DNA of 25,088 bases from a virus (IMGVR_UViG_3300009481_000089:1-25088), one strand, 5' to 3'; counted from the stretch's first letter, positions 16,339 to 22,062 are shown. The notes: generated from the letters alone by a model not told the origin. Translations and numbers: made by a program.

Positions 16339-16563
16339 TTAGTCGGATTTGTTAGGGGTATCTGATGGACTGTCAGATTGATATTCGCTAATCAATTCAT
16401 TTTGAAAAGCCTTCAATACAATATCCTTCTCTTGAAGTTGAATAAGTAAATGATTCTTTTCATCAGTCAATCTGTGAAGACGACCAACAATTAGCTTACC
16501 TTTATCTGACAATTCATCAGGATTTATTTGAACACCATCAATTGTTATGGTCTTAAGTTCCAT
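16339..16563 (-). CDS. Small coiled-coil protein of unknown function (74 aa)
   Basis: The ATG shares one base with the stop of the ssDNA-binding protein gene (TAATG), so it is translated with it. Residues about 18-55 show a heptad pattern (GKLIVGRLHRLTDEKNHLLIQLQEKDIVLKAFQNEL). The C-terminus is a short Ser/Asp/Pro tail (SDSPSDTPNKSD). It is the last gene before a predicted terminator. No family was recognised; a partner of the ssDNA-binding protein is suggested by position only. Confidence 0.75.
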   Translation of the reverse strand: MELKTITIDGVQINPDELSDKGKLIVGRLHRLTDEKNHLLIQLQEKDIVLKAFQNELISEYQSDSPSDTPNKSD

Positions 16564-16976
16564 TAAAACTCTTCTCCGTCAAGGAGTTCAGCACCATCTT
16601 CTGATCTGTATTCAATAAGATCAAGAACTTGGACAGCTTGTAGGTCTAAACCTTTATAGTCTCCAAATTTATTTGATCCTTCGTATTCAGCATACTGGAC
16701 TTTTACTTTAGAGCCATTACCAACTGCGTAATTAACCTCTTGTTTGTTGACATCCAATAGTCTTGGCGCAGGTCTAACCATACCATTAGGACCATTTACT
16801 TTCCTTTTGATAATGATTGCAGGACCTTCATCCATTTGTTTGATCTTGTGTCCACGACCTGCAAAATCATTTGCATCGTCTTCACTAACAACTAAGTTAA
16901 GTGTATACACAGGTTCAAATCGTGTGTTAGGCGTTTTAATGCTTGCCCAATAAGCCGTTCCTTCTGCTATAGCCAT
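16563..16976 (-). CDS. Single-stranded DNA-binding protein (T7 gp2.5-like)
   Basis: The protein (137 aa) is rich in beta-strand pattern consistent with an OB fold (YTLNLVVSEDDAND, GPAIIIKRKVNGPNG, GSKVKVQYAEYEG). It ends in an acidic tail with a terminal Phe (DGAELLDGEEF), as T7 gp2.5 does. Such tails dock on polymerase and helicase and shield the DNA-binding groove. It is the first gene after a strong promoter and a structured leader, and its start has GAGG about 9 nt before it. It coats single strands during replication and recombination. Family assignment rests on pattern, tail and position in the replication block, so it is likely but not certain. Confidence 0.85.
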   Translation of the reverse strand: MAIAEGTAYWASIKTPNTRFEPVYTLNLVVSEDDANDFAGRGHKIKQMDEGPAIIIKRKVNGPNGMVRPAPRLLDVNKQEVNYAVGNGSKVKVQYAEYEGSNKFGDYKGLDLQAVQVLDLIEYRSEDGAELLDGEEF

Positions 16977-17024
16977 AGTTTTTTACCTCGCTGTTTAGCA
17001 TGTTATAGTTAAATCAATCCTTCA

Positions 17025-17158
17025 ATCTTGTCGGATCGAGCCACAAACTCTGCACCCATTTGTGCGGTTCATCTTAGTAAGCAACCAAGATTAAGACGCA
17101 TCTAGAGGGAACAGAGACAGGGCATTGTGCGTCTTAGTGGCTCTCACCTGAACAAGAT
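17025..17158 (-). ncRNA. Structured RNA with predicted four-way junction, leader of the ssDNA-binding protein gene
   Basis: Read on the minus strand, five helices fit together. P0 is 17152-17158 with 17025-17031 (7 bp). P1 is 17137-17143 with 17038-17044 (7 bp). P2 is 17128-17136 with 17092-17100 (9 bp, 27-nt pyrimidine-rich loop). P3 is 17085-17091 with 17071-17077 (7 bp, 7-nt loop). P4 is 17062-17065 with 17052-17055 (4 bp). P1/P2 and P2/P3 have no linker and could stack. P3 needs a G-U pair that works only on the minus strand, the strand the promoter at 17166-17195 transcribes. The RNA starts about where transcription should. A 48-nt A/U-rich segment with GAGG separates it from the ATG. 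It could be a cis-regulator of the downstream gene or a stand-alone RNA. Confidence 0.68.
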
Positions 17159-17165
17159 AAGTGCC

Positions 17166-17195
17166 AGTATAGCACAAGTGCCTACTGTTTGTCAA
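17166..17195 (-). promoter_or_regulatory. Sigma70-type promoter for the ssDNA-binding protein unit
   Basis: TTGACA at 17190-17195 and TATACT at 17166-17171 are separated by 18 bp. The -35 overlaps the end of the upstream coding region. A perfect 10-bp palindrome AGAATATTCT (17197-17206) abuts the -35 and may be an operator. Expected start is near 17159. Confidence 0.82.
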
Positions 17196-17586
17196 GAGAA
17201 TATTCTTTATCAATACTTTTAATTAGTTGGTTGTATTCATCAACCATTCCTAATTCTATCATTGAATTATAATTCTCCCTCAATTGAGACAAGTCTTTAT
17301 ATTTCATGTCCCAACTATCGTTATCATCTACACAAGTAACACGACCAATAGCTTTAATGTTTCCTAAAGCTATCATGTTATGTAATACTCCTGCAATTCC
17401 ATTAGCAAAAGTCTTGAGGTCTAATACAACACCCTCAATATCTTTCACACTCAAAATAAATTCTTTCATGGTTGTGTCCAAGTCGTTAAGTCTACAGAGA
17501 TTATACCACAAATCTTCCTTCAATGCAACTTCTTCATCATCTAAAAAGATATCGTGTTCGATCATGTAATCAGACAGCTTACTCAT
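17182..17586 (-). CDS. Hypothetical early protein (134 aa)
   Basis: The protein is acidic and probably alpha-helical (MSKLSDYMIEHDIFLDDEEV at the start, MKYKDLSQLRENYNSMIELG near the end). No catalytic motif is seen. Its start overlaps the end of the 70-aa gene by 8 nt. Its last codons include the -35 box of the promoter for the replication genes, so its 3' end is under double constraint. Together with its small neighbours it belongs to the early region. Confidence 0.78.
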   Translation of the reverse strand: MSKLSDYMIEHDIFLDDEEVALKEDLWYNLCRLNDLDTTMKEFILSVKDIEGVVLDLKTFANGIAGVLHNMIALGNIKAIGRVTCVDDNDSWDMKYKDLSQLRENYNSMIELGMVDEYNQLIKSIDKEYSLDKQ

Positions 17587-17791
17587 CTTGATACATGATC
17601 TCTGGATATTCTCCTAGTAAATCATCTGTTCGTTGCGATATATAATCTATACGACTATCATAAGAATCAAAGTCCATTGTCTTTGCTTCTTCAATTGCTT
17701 TTCTTGCACACTTAGCATACAGCATTGTCTGATTTTTAATTCGCTCAACCAGATTTTCTGTGATAGTTAAATCCAAATCTTCCTTGTTCAT
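17579..17791 (-). CDS. Hypothetical early protein (70 aa)
   Basis: A small, helical, acidic product (LVERIKNQTMLYAKCARKAI in the middle, DDLLGEYPEIMYQDE at the end). Its start overlaps the stop of the 42-aa membrane peptide gene (ATGA) and its end overlaps the next gene by 8 nt. The tight coupling supports it as a real gene. No family was recognised. Confidence 0.75.
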   Translation of the reverse strand: MNKEDLDLTITENLVERIKNQTMLYAKCARKAIEEAKTMDFDSYDSRIDYISQRTDDLLGEYPEIMYQDE

Positions 17792-17916
17792 TTTTCTTCC
17801 TCTCTATATTGCTCTGCATATTCTTCATACTTTTTATCTTCTTTGTAGTCTATGTGTGTATAAACTGCACCTGTAAAAATTGTTGCAAGCATAATTACTA
17901 CTGTTAAAAATTCCAT
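17788..17916 (-). CDS. Small membrane peptide (42 aa)
   Basis: A short frame fills the gap between the Gp88-like gene and the 70-aa gene. Residues 3-19 form a hydrophobic helix (FLTVVIMLATIFTGAVY), followed by a charged tail (DYKEDKKYEEYAEQYREEEK). This suggests an N-out or N-in single-pass inner membrane peptide. Its TGA overlaps the next ATG (ATGA) and AGAAGA precedes its own ATG. It resembles small early membrane peptides of many phages in architecture only. Confidence 0.68.
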   Translation of the reverse strand: MEFLTVVIMLATIFTGAVYTHIDYKEDKKYEEYAEQYREEEK

Positions 17917-17938
17917 ATTCTTCTGCCGTTCAATCAAG

Positions 17939-18628
17939 TTAATTATCAATTACAAAGCCAGACTCATCTGTCTTGGCTTCAGCTTTAGCAATCAATCCCA
18001 CAATTGAATTAGATTTATCTAAGAATCTCATGTCGGACTCATCACCATCAATTACCTTAACACCTTTGAATGTTTTAGGCAAGTCTTTTCTAAAAACAAC
18101 TGCGGTATTATAAGGTATGCTATCAAAATACTTGGCATACTTTTCGTTTGCTTCTGAGTATGACCAAGTAAGATGATAGTTTGAGATACCCTCAACTTTT
18201 CTATTAGGTATCTTGGTGTAGTCATAGAACTGCACCTCAGGAAACTCATCAAAGACATGACTGCCATCAACCTTAATAGTTTCCCATTGAATATCAGATG
18301 TGCCATTTAATCTAATGGCAGGCTTCTTACCTTTACGATCACAAGCTCTGATAAACTTTTCAATATCTGAGTAAAGCTGTTGCATAAATGTTTCACGATC
18401 ATCAAGAAACAACCTAGTCTTTCTATTCCTTGCCTTATGTATGGTAGGGAATACTCTTGCACGACCTGAGTTATCTAAGCACACAGCCTTACATTTGGCA
18501 ATGTTTTGAAAGGGGCAAATCTTAGTATTAATAGGTCTTAGGTGCATGATACATGACCAAAACTTATCACTAAGATTATTGCCCTTCTCAATTTTAGTGT
18601 TGCCATTAACTGTTAGCAACTTATACAT
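17939..18628 (-). CDS. Gp88-like conserved phage protein
   Basis: The layout matches a widespread phage and plasmid family (Gp88-like, also filed as a DUF): an N-terminal segment on metabolism of Cys motifs (TKICPFQNIAKCKAVCLDNSG), then KARNRKTRLFLDDRETFMQQL, KPAIRLNGTSDIQWE, FPEVQFYDYTKIPNR, NYHLTWSYSEANE, VVFRKDLP and VIDGDESDMRFLD. The strand-helix rhythm suggests a barrel fold and the Cys trio (C38, C45, C49) may hold metal or an iron-sulfur cluster. The biochemical role is unknown to me. The start codon shares a base with the stop of the DUF932 gene, so the two are co-translated. Recognition of the family is from memory of its motifs. Confidence 0.76.
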   Translation of the reverse strand: MYKLLTVNGNTKIEKGNNLSDKFWSCIMHLRPINTKICPFQNIAKCKAVCLDNSGRARVFPTIHKARNRKTRLFLDDRETFMQQLYSDIEKFIRACDRKGKKPAIRLNGTSDIQWETIKVDGSHVFDEFPEVQFYDYTKIPNRKVEGISNYHLTWSYSEANEKYAKYFDSIPYNTAVVFRKDLPKTFKGVKVIDGDESDMRFLDKSNSIVGLIAKAEAKTDESGFVIDN

Positions 18629-19578
18629 TACGCCACCAACCTTAATGCAGGAAGCATCTTGTTATTTAAAGTCTTTCTAACTTTATCAAGACGATCCATC
18701 TTAATAGAAGCCACATTCTTAATGGCGTTCCTTTTAACTGGTGTCTGATGCGTTGCCCATTCAGTCATAGCATTATACAATGCCCACGCTGTCGTATCTA
18801 AAGACTTAGAATTATTCAACCATCTAGTCCACAAACTAGAAAGCGTTTTGTTTCTAACAACATCTGGCTCATATAATATATCTGTGATATAAAACGATCT
18901 ATCACTTGACTTTAAATGATTATCAACTGTCTTAGCATCAGCTAAGTATGCAAGTATTGACATAGCTGTATCGTGTTCGACTTTAGTATCAACCATCTCT
19001 TGCCACAACTCAGTCTCTTGGTCATAGAACTTAACAGCTTGGGATAGTTTGTCAGCTACACGCTGTAAGTTAAGACCACTAGTATGCTTAGACTTATGTA
19101 TTGCAAAGTTATTAGCGAACACTTGCATATTAAGACAGATGAATCTATATCCGCCTACCTCAACAGTAAACGACCACGATCCATCAAAGCTATTACGTGC
19201 TGATATAGTAAGAGCTACATCATCATTCTGTCTACCCAAATTAACTTTGTGTTCTGGTAGTGTATAGATACTGAAAGCTCTTGCGCCATCATGAGAACAC
19301 TCAGTCTTTCTAGTGATTCCTGTGATGTCTAAGTCAGATAGTTTAATAACTTCTTCTGCTGTTTTAAATGCGTCAACATGATTGACAGGCTTATACTTTG
19401 TGCCGACCACGCTCAACAATTGATTGGTATCTTCACGAACCAAACCAACATGAGTGTCAACAATCTGTTCTGATGCTATACTATGTGTTATTGGATAAGT
19501 TAAAGGGACTCTGCGAACTGTGAAATCCGCACCATTATAATTGCCTAGATTAGCTAGGACTTCTGCTCTGTTTTCCAT
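18628..19578 (-). CDS. DUF932 family protein (phage/plasmid-like)
   Basis: Typical DUF932 traits are seen: HVGLVREDTNQLLSVVGTKYKPVNHVDAF near the start, ISARNSFDGSWSFTVEVGGYRFICLNM in the middle with the conserved N-S-x-D/G-S pattern, and SKHTSGLNLQRVADKL after it. The C-terminal part (WALYNAMTEWATHQTPVKRNAI) fits too. The family is common on plasmids and phages and is sometimes placed near replication or anti-restriction genes; its function is not established. AGGGGG precedes the ATG at good spacing. It follows a 143-bp leader with alternative hairpins. Confidence 0.84.
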   Translation of the reverse strand: MENRAEVLANLGNYNGADFTVRRVPLTYPITHSIASEQIVDTHVGLVREDTNQLLSVVGTKYKPVNHVDAFKTAEEVIKLSDLDITGITRKTECSHDGARAFSIYTLPEHKVNLGRQNDDVALTISARNSFDGSWSFTVEVGGYRFICLNMQVFANNFAIHKSKHTSGLNLQRVADKLSQAVKFYDQETELWQEMVDTKVEHDTAMSILAYLADAKTVDNHLKSSDRSFYITDILYEPDVVRNKTLSSLWTRWLNNSKSLDTTAWALYNAMTEWATHQTPVKRNAIKNVASIKMDRLDKVRKTLNNKMLPALRLVA

Positions 19579-19721
19579 AATACCCCCTATGGATTAAGTT
19601 AAGGTTTGTGGCAGTTTTGATAAGCAGGTCTGCCAACTGCTGATAAAGCGTTGTTTATATGATTGTCGGAAGCAATCAAATAGGATTTATACTTTAAATG
19701 CTATCCTCTTTTCCGCATACT
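19579..19721 (-). other. Intergenic leader with two mutually exclusive hairpins
   Basis: GGCAG (19610-19614) can pair with CTGCC (19630-19634), or GCAGTT (19611-19616) can pair with AACTGC (19635-19640) around an inner GCAG/CTGC stem. The two folds exclude each other. No convincing promoter or open frame was found in this gap. The DUF932 ribosome binding site lies at its downstream end. Confidence 0.4.
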
Positions 19722-20165
19722 TTATCTAGTGATGATAAATTTATCAGCAATATCAGATATGATTTGCATGATATTATCTTTAGCATCTTTTGGTAAGAGC
19801 GCTACAGTTAATTCACTAGCGATACTTGCTCTTGCACCATGATAGCCATTAAGGTTTTCCTTGAATTCAATACTACTTTTACAGCTATAACCTTTGCTGT
19901 ATTCTAAGTGAAAGACCTCATTACCAAATTGCTCATTGAAATCCGCAACATCATCAGTAAGAGTATATTGCAACTCTTCTAATTTTGCTTCTGCTTTTCT
20001 AATTGACTCTTTAGCTTTTTCAATAGCTTCCAAATCTTTATTAAGCTGAGAATATTCTGCTGTGGTTTTAAATTGAGCTTGAACATACTCTCTGTTGGCT
20101 CTCAATTTAGTGCAGATGCCATCAACCATTGCATCTATTTCGTATTTTCTAAGTTGTTGTGTCAT
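19722..20165 (-). CDS. Hypothetical protein with central coiled coil (147 aa)
   Basis: Residues about 38-75 form a charged helix suited to coiled-coil pairing (YSQLNKDLEAIEKAKESIRK, then AEAKLEELQYTL). The C-terminal part is mixed (DAKDNIMQIISDIADKFIITR). The start lies next to the stop of the 116-aa gene, which suggests coupling. No family recognised. Some phage early proteins that alter host enzymes look like this, but no evidence points to a target. Confidence 0.75.
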   Translation of the reverse strand: MTQQLRKYEIDAMVDGICTKLRANREYVQAQFKTTAEYSQLNKDLEAIEKAKESIRKAEAKLEELQYTLTDDVADFNEQFGNEVFHLEYSKGYSCKSSIEFKENLNGYHGARASIASELTVALLPKDAKDNIMQIISDIADKFIITR

Positions 20166-20166
20166 A

Positions 20167-20517
20167 TTAGACCAACCTTGCAGGAATACGAATCATCTGC
20201 ATAGTAGTATTAGTCTGACTAATTGGTGTCATTTGGTATTTGCCATCAACTAGAGTGCGCTTAAACCACAACGGATTTCTAGGTGTGCTTGCTGATCTGT
20301 AAGCAACCCATTTGCCGAAGTTAAAAGCGGTGAAAGTATCTTTAAGTTCGATACTAAATCCTCTGCTTTTCTTAGCATTGCGCTTGATTATATTGAACCC
20401 CAATACATTACCAATATTCCAAAGAACCCTAAAGAATAAAGGTGCATCAGTAATGGGAAGTGTTGCGTCTATCGTATCAGATAGATTGCCCTTCTTAGTA
20501 AAAGTTATGCGTGACAT
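20167..20517 (-). CDS. Hypothetical early protein (116 aa)
   Basis: A basic protein (MSRITFTKKGNLSDTIDATL, then NIIKRNAKKSRGFSIELKDT) with a beta-rich look and a positively charged end (TTMQMIRIPARLV). GAGGAG precedes the ATG at good spacing. It is the first gene after a promoter at 20704-20732 and after a leader with predicted pseudoknot, so its expression is probably controlled at RNA level. No family recognised; nucleic acid binding is possible from its charge. Confidence 0.75.
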   Translation of the reverse strand: MSRITFTKKGNLSDTIDATLPITDAPLFFRVLWNIGNVLGFNIIKRNAKKSRGFSIELKDTFTAFNFGKWVAYRSASTPRNPLWFKRTLVDGKYQMTPISQTNTTMQMIRIPARLV

Positions 20518-20539
20518 AATTTCACTCCTCTATTAAAGT

Positions 20540-20697
20540 GAGCAGTATTATAAAGGCAACTGCTCTTTAGCCTGTTGAAAAAGTATTAGGTGCAGTATCT
20601 TTAACTCCGCTATATCTGCCTTGTCTATTATAGTATTTCAACTGGAGAACCTAATAATTATACTAGGAGTATATAAGTTCGCTCCTCCGAGCCAACG
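20540..20697 (-). promoter_or_regulatory. 5' leader with predicted pseudoknot and competing hairpin
   Basis: Minus-strand pairs: 20649-20656 with 20584-20591 (8 bp) and 20636-20642 with 20574-20580 (7 bp) cross each other, so they form a pseudoknot. Its long loop holds a hairpin (20612-20619 with 20592-20598, 7 bp and one bulge). Upstream, 20661-20667 can pair with 20650-20656 (one G-U, 4-nt loop) and would disrupt the pseudoknot. A last hairpin GAGCAGT/ACTGCTC (20559-20565 with 20540-20546) sits just before the GAGGAG site. Layout is switch-like. Confidence 0.58.
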
Positions 20698-20703
20698 CCA
20701 AAT

Positions 20704-20732
20704 ATTGTAGCACAGCGAAGCCTCCGCGTCAA
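20704..20732 (-). promoter_or_regulatory. Sigma70-type promoter (cassette 1)
   Basis: TTGACG at 20727-20732 and TACAAT at 20704-20709 with 17-bp spacing. A dyad ACCGC-AG-GCGGT and a GTGTGGT motif lie just upstream. After the start comes a small hairpin, GCTC/GAGC at 20681-20692, containing CTCGGAG on the minus strand. Confidence 0.82.
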
Positions 20733-20761
20733 GACCACACCGCCTGCGGTATAGGGACATA

Positions 20762-20998
20762 TTAGAAAGACCTAATATGCCACGTTGTTCCTAATATGCT
20801 GTCATATTTGGGTGTAAGTATACTAGACTTCTTACCTTTACGGAACAGATACCATTTATCCTCTCTTACATTAGACTGCTCTTTCTTCTTAAAGCCTTTA
20901 TTTATAAGAGATTCTTGAGCTTCTAAGAAAGACTCAAATACTTGAGTCCCTCTATCTATTTCCCCTTGAGATATAAAGTTATGGTCTTTAGTGTGCAT
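20762..20998 (-). CDS. Hypothetical protein (78 aa)
   Basis: A small, basic protein (FKKKEQSNVREDKWYLFRKG) ending in TTWHIRSF. The aromatic and basic pattern WYLFRKGKK-S-S suggests a small beta-rich fold, but no family was recognised. Its start overlaps the zinc-ribbon gene by 11 nt, so the two are probably one transcript from promoter 21239-21267. Confidence 0.7.
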   Translation of the reverse strand: MHTKDHNFISQGEIDRGTQVFESFLEAQESLINKGFKKKEQSNVREDKWYLFRKGKKSSILTPKYDSILGTTWHIRSF

Positions 20999-21185
20999 AA
21001 CAATCTCCTTGAATTTCCCAAGTTATTTTACATGATACACAATAAAGCTCTTTAGTATATCCATTATCATCTTCAGTCAAATCTGAATCACATGAAGGAC
21101 AAGAAGTTAATACTTCTTCTTCAAAATCTATTGACTTGTTGTTTAAAGTAGACTCAATAGTATCTACTAACTCGTTGATATCCAT
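20988..21185 (-). CDS. Small zinc-ribbon protein (65 aa)
   Basis: Two Cys pairs, CPSC at about residue 29 and CVSC at about 49, with spacing typical of a zinc ribbon. The rest is acidic (NNKSIDFEEEVL, TEDDNGYTKELY). Such small ribbons often bind nucleic acid or RNA polymerase. It is the first gene after promoter cassette 2, with AGGGGA before the ATG. A role in early host takeover is plausible but unproven. Confidence 0.74.
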   Translation of the reverse strand: MDINELVDTIESTLNNKSIDFEEEVLTSCPSCDSDLTEDDNGYTKELYCVSCKITWEIQGDCYAH

Positions 21186-21210
21186 AAGGAAATCCCCTAT
21201 ATAGTTAATT

Positions 21211-21267
21211 AAAGTTTCTGCTCCGAGAAAGCCTGTATAGTATGCCAGAAATCCTCGAAGGAGTCAA
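21211..21267 (-). promoter_or_regulatory. Sigma70-type promoter and leader hairpin (cassette 2)
   Basis: TTGACT at 21262-21267 and CATACT at 21239-21244 with 17-bp spacing. Upstream is ACCACGTGTGGT, a dyad. The start would be near 21232. The leader hairpin is TTTCT/AGAAA (21215-21230) with CTCGGAG on the minus strand, then AACTTTAATTAA, which also follows cassette 3. Confidence 0.8.
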
Positions 21268-21293
21268 GATGAAACCACACGTGGTATAGTGCA

Positions 21294-21461
21294 TCAATGT
21301 AATTTGCTCCGTTCTCTAATCCATAGAACAAAAAACAATATAATCAAAGCAGGTTCAATGATAACAAAGATAATAATATTTGCTAATTCATATCCCCAAC
21401 CTGTATGATAGCCTATAACTTCTAGGACATACACACACCAATCAAAAAATTCACTAATCAT
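21294..21461 (-). CDS. Small membrane protein (55 aa)
   Basis: The frame begins 10 nt after the 25-aa peptide gene, with AGGAAAA before the ATG. Residues 1-25 are amphipathic (MISEFFDWCVYVLEVIGYHT), then one long hydrophobic helix (ELANIIIFVIIEPALIILFF) and a basic end (WIRERSKLH), which suggests a single-pass protein with a cytoplasmic C-terminus. I recall similar short membrane proteins in marine phages and bacteria, with no known role. Confidence 0.72.
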   Translation of the reverse strand: MISEFFDWCVYVLEVIGYHTGWGYELANIIIFVIIEPALIILFFVLWIRERSKLH

Positions 21462-21471
21462 ATCTATTTTC

Positions 21472-21549
21472 CTATTGTTTTGTTGCGTTTATACCACAAA
21501 TAGCTAATATTACAGCTACTATAATCCCAAGTATTAAAAAAGTTTCCAT
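21472..21549 (-). CDS. Very small membrane peptide (25 aa)
   Basis: A 25-aa frame that is nearly all one hydrophobic helix (ETFLILGIIVAVILAICGIN) ends in ATKQ. AAGAGG precedes the ATG at good spacing, and it is the first frame after promoter cassette 3. A strong promoter, a leader hairpin and a ribosome site for such a short peptide favour a real product. It could also serve as a leader peptide for the 55-aa membrane gene. Confidence 0.6.
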   Translation of the reverse strand: METFLILGIIVAVILAICGINATKQ

Positions 21550-21572
21550 ATAATTACCTCTTAATTAAGTTG

Positions 21573-21624
21573 CTCGGAGATTTCCGAGTCCATATAGTAT
21601 CGCAAATTCCGCAGAAGATGTCAA
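21573..21624 (-). promoter_or_regulatory. Sigma70-type promoter and leader hairpin (cassette 3)
   Basis: TTGACA at 21619-21624 and GATACT at 21596-21601 with 17-bp spacing. GCGTGGT lies upstream, and further up the dyad ATAACT-CGA-AGTTAT (21643-21657). After the start a perfect 6-bp hairpin CTCGGA/TCCGAG (21573-21588) is followed by AACTTAATTAA. Confidence 0.83.
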
Positions 21625-21669
21625 GAGGACACCACGCGAGCCATAACTCGAAGTTATAAGTGTGTAATC

Positions 21670-21678
21670 TGTGGATAA
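21670..21678 (-). promoter_or_regulatory. DnaA box (TTATCCACA)
   Basis: Perfect match to the bacterial DnaA box on the minus strand. It is the only perfect one noticed in this region. One 9-mer can occur by chance, but AT-rich sequence and repeats beside it support an origin reading. Confidence 0.5.
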
Positions 21679-21766
21679 GTTGTAGATTAGTTGTAGATAT
21701 TTACCCTCAACTTGTTAATAACTATAGATATATAGCTAATTATGCCCTCAACAAGTCGGACCTCTA

Positions 21767-21831
21767 CTTCTTCGCGCGCTTGAACTCTAGCAGTTACTAC
21801 AAATTCAATCTGAAACTGCGCGCGCTAGAAG
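21767..21831. repeat. GC-rich stem-loop
   Basis: CTTCT/AGAAG (5 bp), a small internal loop, then GCGCGC/GCGCGC (6 bp), with an inner CAGTT/AACTG pair. Alternating GC runs are striking in this AT-rich genome. The function is unknown. Confidence 0.5.
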
Positions 21832-21907
21832 TTAGGGGCACTTTAGGCATCCTGACTATCCCGTATAAAAGGCAGGAGCGTAGCGACTATAACTTTGAAC
21901 CGTAGCG

Positions 21908-22029
21908 TAGACTTTGCCAAATCTATCTGCCTGTCACGAATGGAGTGAGTGCCAGGCTGATTTGGTCGTTCTGTAAGGATGAACAAGCCCCAAAGGGGCC
22001 TGTGATTCCTGAAAGAACGATAGACTTTG
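21908..22029 (+). repeat. 104-bp folded element between 9-bp direct repeats
   Basis: TAGACTTTG stands at 21908-21916 and again at 22021-22029. The sequence between them folds into two abutting domains. The first pairs CCAAATC (21917-21923) with GATTTGG (21959-21965), with GCCTG/CAGGC inside. The second pairs TCGTTCT (21966-21972) with AGAACGA (22014-22020), with AGGA/TCCT and GCCCC-AAA-GGGGC inside. The paired region fills the interval between the repeats exactly. It could be an inserted element with target duplication, or a non-coding RNA. Confidence 0.55.
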
Positions 22030-22062
22030 AAGTGAATGGAAATATAACTTGAAGTCGGAGAT

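Larger units (their letters stand above)
21627..22062 (+). other. Non-coding control region, possible replication origin
   Basis: About 435 bp without a convincing gene. It holds a perfect DnaA-type box (21670-21678), the repeat GTTGTAGAT twice just after it, an AT-rich stretch at about 21715-21745, and a GC-rich stem-loop (21767-21831). A folded element between 9-bp direct repeats follows (21908-22029). It lies between the terminator of the 89-aa gene and promoter cassette 3. Origin function is inference. Confidence 0.45.

Noticed and set aside
17025-17158. tRNA or tmRNA reading of the structured leader
   Set aside because: A 7-bp outer stem and a 7-nt loop are present, but there is no T-loop consensus, D-arm, CCA or anticodon arrangement.
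17025-17158. Cobalamin riboswitch
   Set aside because: No B12-box sequence was found, and the downstream gene is not the B12-dependent enzyme or a transporter.
21660-21905. 81-aa plus-strand frame over the DnaA box and GC-rich stem-loop
   Set aside because: No ribosome site, GTG start inside repeats, unusual composition, and the DNA is explained better by non-coding structure. It cannot be fully excluded.
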